A DNA stretch of 7,620 nt from Proteobacteria bacterium UBA1847 (GTDB taxonomy: Bacteria > Pseudomonadota > Gammaproteobacteria > Steroidobacterales > Woeseiaceae): the NCBI GenBank assembly GCA_002338605.1, contig DDIP01000205.1:1-7620 (forward strand). The letters are read 5' to 3'. Positions 6,557 to 7,620 of the stretch are shown here, in pieces (positions within the stretch are counted from its first letter, which is position 1; every line of letters begins with the position of its first letter). The notes under the pieces are model-generated. The model ran no database searches. It saw only the letters and a list, made by a program, of their open reading frames with translations, and was not told the origin of the DNA. A program made the position numbers and the translations under genes.

Positions 6557-7348
6557 TCAGGGCCGGCGATCAGGCAGAGGCACCAGCTCCCAGTCGAAGG
6601 TCAATGGTTCTGTATCCAGAGTTTGCACAACTTGCTTGCAGGCCAGCTGTAGTTCAGCATCATCCTCAGCGCGTTCATGCATCAAGTATGCAATGACATT
6701 CTGGTGACCCTTAATTTCTACAAGCCAGGTCGCTGGCAGATGCATTCGGGCTGCTTTCAATGTGTTGACCAAGGCGTTCTGGTCGGTGTGCAGCAAGTTC
6801 ATCACGCAAATGCCCCCTGGGGACAGGCAGCGCTTTATGTTAGCAAAGAAACCGCTGCGCTCAACACACGCGGCTGTCTGATTAGCGCAAAAAAGATCGC
6901 ACAACACCAGATCAAAATGGCCCGATGCGTTTGCGACAAACTGTTCCGCGTCCTGCTCGTGGACAATCTGATCGTCGGGCAGCATGAAATACTCCCTTGC
7001 CGCCGCGACGACCATTGAATCCACCTCCACACTTTCTACCACCAAATCCGGAAAGTCTTTCCGCAGGCACCGCTCAATGGCGCCGCCGCCCAGGCCCAGG
7101 TTCAGCAAACGCGTCCGACCTTGAGTAAAAGCCAACCCCATCAGCATCAGAACACTTGACGGGCTCAGCGCACGCGAAGGCGCTCGGACATCTACCAGCG
7201 ACTGAATCGATGCATCCGCCAACTGCAACCACCGATATTGGCCATGCTGGCTAACTCGCAGCTTCCCGTTTGGGCCATCCAACTCCTGCAGGGTGACGCA
7301 GTCGTCAGGCGGTAGTCTCTGAATTGTGCCGATTAGTGACTTGGTCAT
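6557..7348 (-). CDS. Spermidine-synthase-like protein, SAM-type Rossmann fold, substrate unknown
   Basis: A 263-aa cytoplasmic protein, with no signal peptide or membrane helix. The N-terminal part (1-70) resembles the beta-rich N-domain of aminopropyltransferases, and the rest a class I methyltransferase fold. Motif I is LLNLGLGGG (81-89), an acidic nucleoside-binding loop is VEVD (107-110), then EQDAEQF (131-137) and DLVLCDLF (146-153), followed by the LSPGGICVMNL strand (175-185). True spermidine synthases have GGGDGG in motif I and a D-x-x-D active-site signature after the fourth strand. Here the first is GLGGGAIER, and after D151 the second aspartate is missing (CDLFCANQ). It is therefore likely a member of the spermidine-synthase-like group rather than a proven polyamine enzyme. 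The ATG at 7348 has GGGGA 10 nt upstream and overlaps the stop of a short upstream ORF as ATGA, hinting at an operon. It has no evident link to the cus genes. Confidence 0.85.
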   Translation of the reverse strand: MTKSLIGTIQRLPPDDCVTLQELDGPNGKLRVSQHGQYRWLQLADASIQSLVDVRAPSRALSPSSVLMLMGLAFTQGRTRLLNLGLGGGAIERCLRKDFPDLVVESVEVDSMVVAAAREYFMLPDDQIVHEQDAEQFVANASGHFDLVLCDLFCANQTAACVERSGFFANIKRCLSPGGICVMNLLHTDQNALVNTLKAARMHLPATWLVEIKGHQNVIAYLMHERAEDDAELQLACKQVVQTLDTEPLTFDWELVPLPDRRP

Positions 7349-7518
7349 GATAGTGAAATCCCCTGGTTCTTATTCACCGACGCCGTCAATCGATCGGTTC
7401 CGTCTTCGAGATGATCCAGTGCATCGTAAGAGTTGCTGTCACGTTTGGAACCTGGCAAGTTTCGCCCGGACCGCCGGAATGGTGCACTACGGGGTGCTTG
7501 ATGACAAAAACTTTGCAC
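7345..7518 (-). CDS. Short ORF of 57 codons overlapping the start of the spermidine-synthase-like gene
   Basis: The minus-strand frame opens after a TGA at about 7530, has a GTG at 7518, and ends with TGA at 7345, forming an ATGA overlap with the next gene. Its last 30 residues (DSNSYDALDHLEDGTDR, then TASVNKNQGISLS) look protein-like and acidic, whereas the first 25 are Arg/Pro/Ser-rich and may not be genuine. The overlap suggests the C-terminal end of an upstream operon partner, possibly truncated by rearrangement near 7440. I see no good ribosome site for the GTG. The family is unknown, and it may be only chance. Confidence 0.25.
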   Translation of the reverse strand: MQSFCHQAPRSAPFRRSGRNLPGSKRDSNSYDALDHLEDGTDRLTASVNKNQGISLS

Positions 7519-7620
7519 AACTTCGACTCAAAACGAGTTATTCCGGGCTATCCTAAGCGTGGGGCGGATTACGTAAACAAGGCACTATGGTGCATGTCGC
7601 TGCCACTTCGGTTACGGCGG
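7501..7620 (+). CDS. Possible start of an unidentified plus-strand ORF running off the window
   Basis: From ATG 7501 the frame is open for 40 codons to the window end (begins MTKTLHNFDSKRVIPGYPKR). A weak GGGG lies 7 nt upstream. Later ATGs at 7587 (another frame) and 7594 (same frame, giving MSLPLRLRR) are alternative starts. I do not recognise it, and 40 codons is too short to separate it from chance. Its start region overlaps the short minus-strand ORF, so at most one of the two is likely functional there. Confidence 0.2.
   Translation, partial: MTKTLHNFDSKRVIPGYPKRGADYVNKALWCMSLPLRLRR

Noticed and set aside
6477..6707. Plus-strand ORF of 76 codons starting in the spacer and ending antisense to the spermidine-synthase-like gene
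   Set aside because: It has a TTG start without a ribosome site, and most of it lies antisense to a better-supported gene. The first 25 residues look mildly protein-like, noted under the spacer.
7326..7556. Plus-strand ORF of 76 codons near the right edge
   Set aside because: It has a GTG start inside an opposite-strand gene, no ribosome site and no recognisable content.
1..7620. CRISPR array, tRNA, rRNA or complete insertion sequence
   Set aside because: I saw no regularly spaced repeats, cloverleaf-like segment, rRNA stretch or transposase with flanking inverted repeats.

Overview
The window looks like chromosomal or genomic-island DNA from a moderately GC-rich Gram-negative bacterium, most likely a gammaproteobacterium. 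The reasons are a complete tripartite envelope-spanning efflux system, close similarity of the pump subunit to Escherichia coli CusA, Sec signal peptides and Shine-Dalgarno-led starts. I cannot name the species.

Positions 1-5385 (minus strand) hold a copper(I)/silver(I) efflux operon of the Cus (HME-RND) type. It reads, in transcription order, a small Cys/His/Met-rich exported protein (5385-4933), the outer-membrane channel CusC (4878-3553), the periplasmic adaptor CusB (3556-2009) and the inner-membrane pump CusA (2012 to beyond base 1). The pump is cut by the window edge after 670 codons. The cusC/cusB and cusB/cusA junctions are both ATGA overlaps, so the three pump genes are probably translationally coupled. 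The adaptor carries the N-terminal methionine metal-binding motif and a C-terminal CusF-type Cu(I)/Ag(I) domain, so the metallochaperone that is separate in E. coli is fused to the adaptor here. The three methionines of the CusA metal-binding and relay pathway are conserved.

Positions 5386-5612 are the control region. On the minus strand there is a promoter with the geometry of a MerR-family (CueR/ZntR-like) site: a -35 and -10 separated by 20 bp with an interrupted dyad between them. Several extra palindromes and repeats flank it. No regulator gene is visible in the window.

Positions 5613-6296 (plus strand) hold a divergent gene of unknown function. It is interrupted by an in-frame TAA at 5820-5822, with the same frame open on both sides, so it is either a recently broken gene or two ORFs. 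Positions 6297-6556 are noncoding as far as I can tell.

Positions 7348-6557 (minus strand) encode a spermidine-synthase-like protein with a Rossmann methyltransferase fold but without the usual aminopropyltransferase active-site signature. Its start overlaps (ATGA) the end of a short minus-strand ORF (7518-7345) that may be the tail or remnant of another gene. The last 120 bases contain an open plus-strand frame running off the window that I cannot identify.

The clear biology is copper/silver detoxification. The less familiar parts are the small metal-ligand-rich operon leader protein and the interrupted divergent gene. I did not find a convincing wholly new system.
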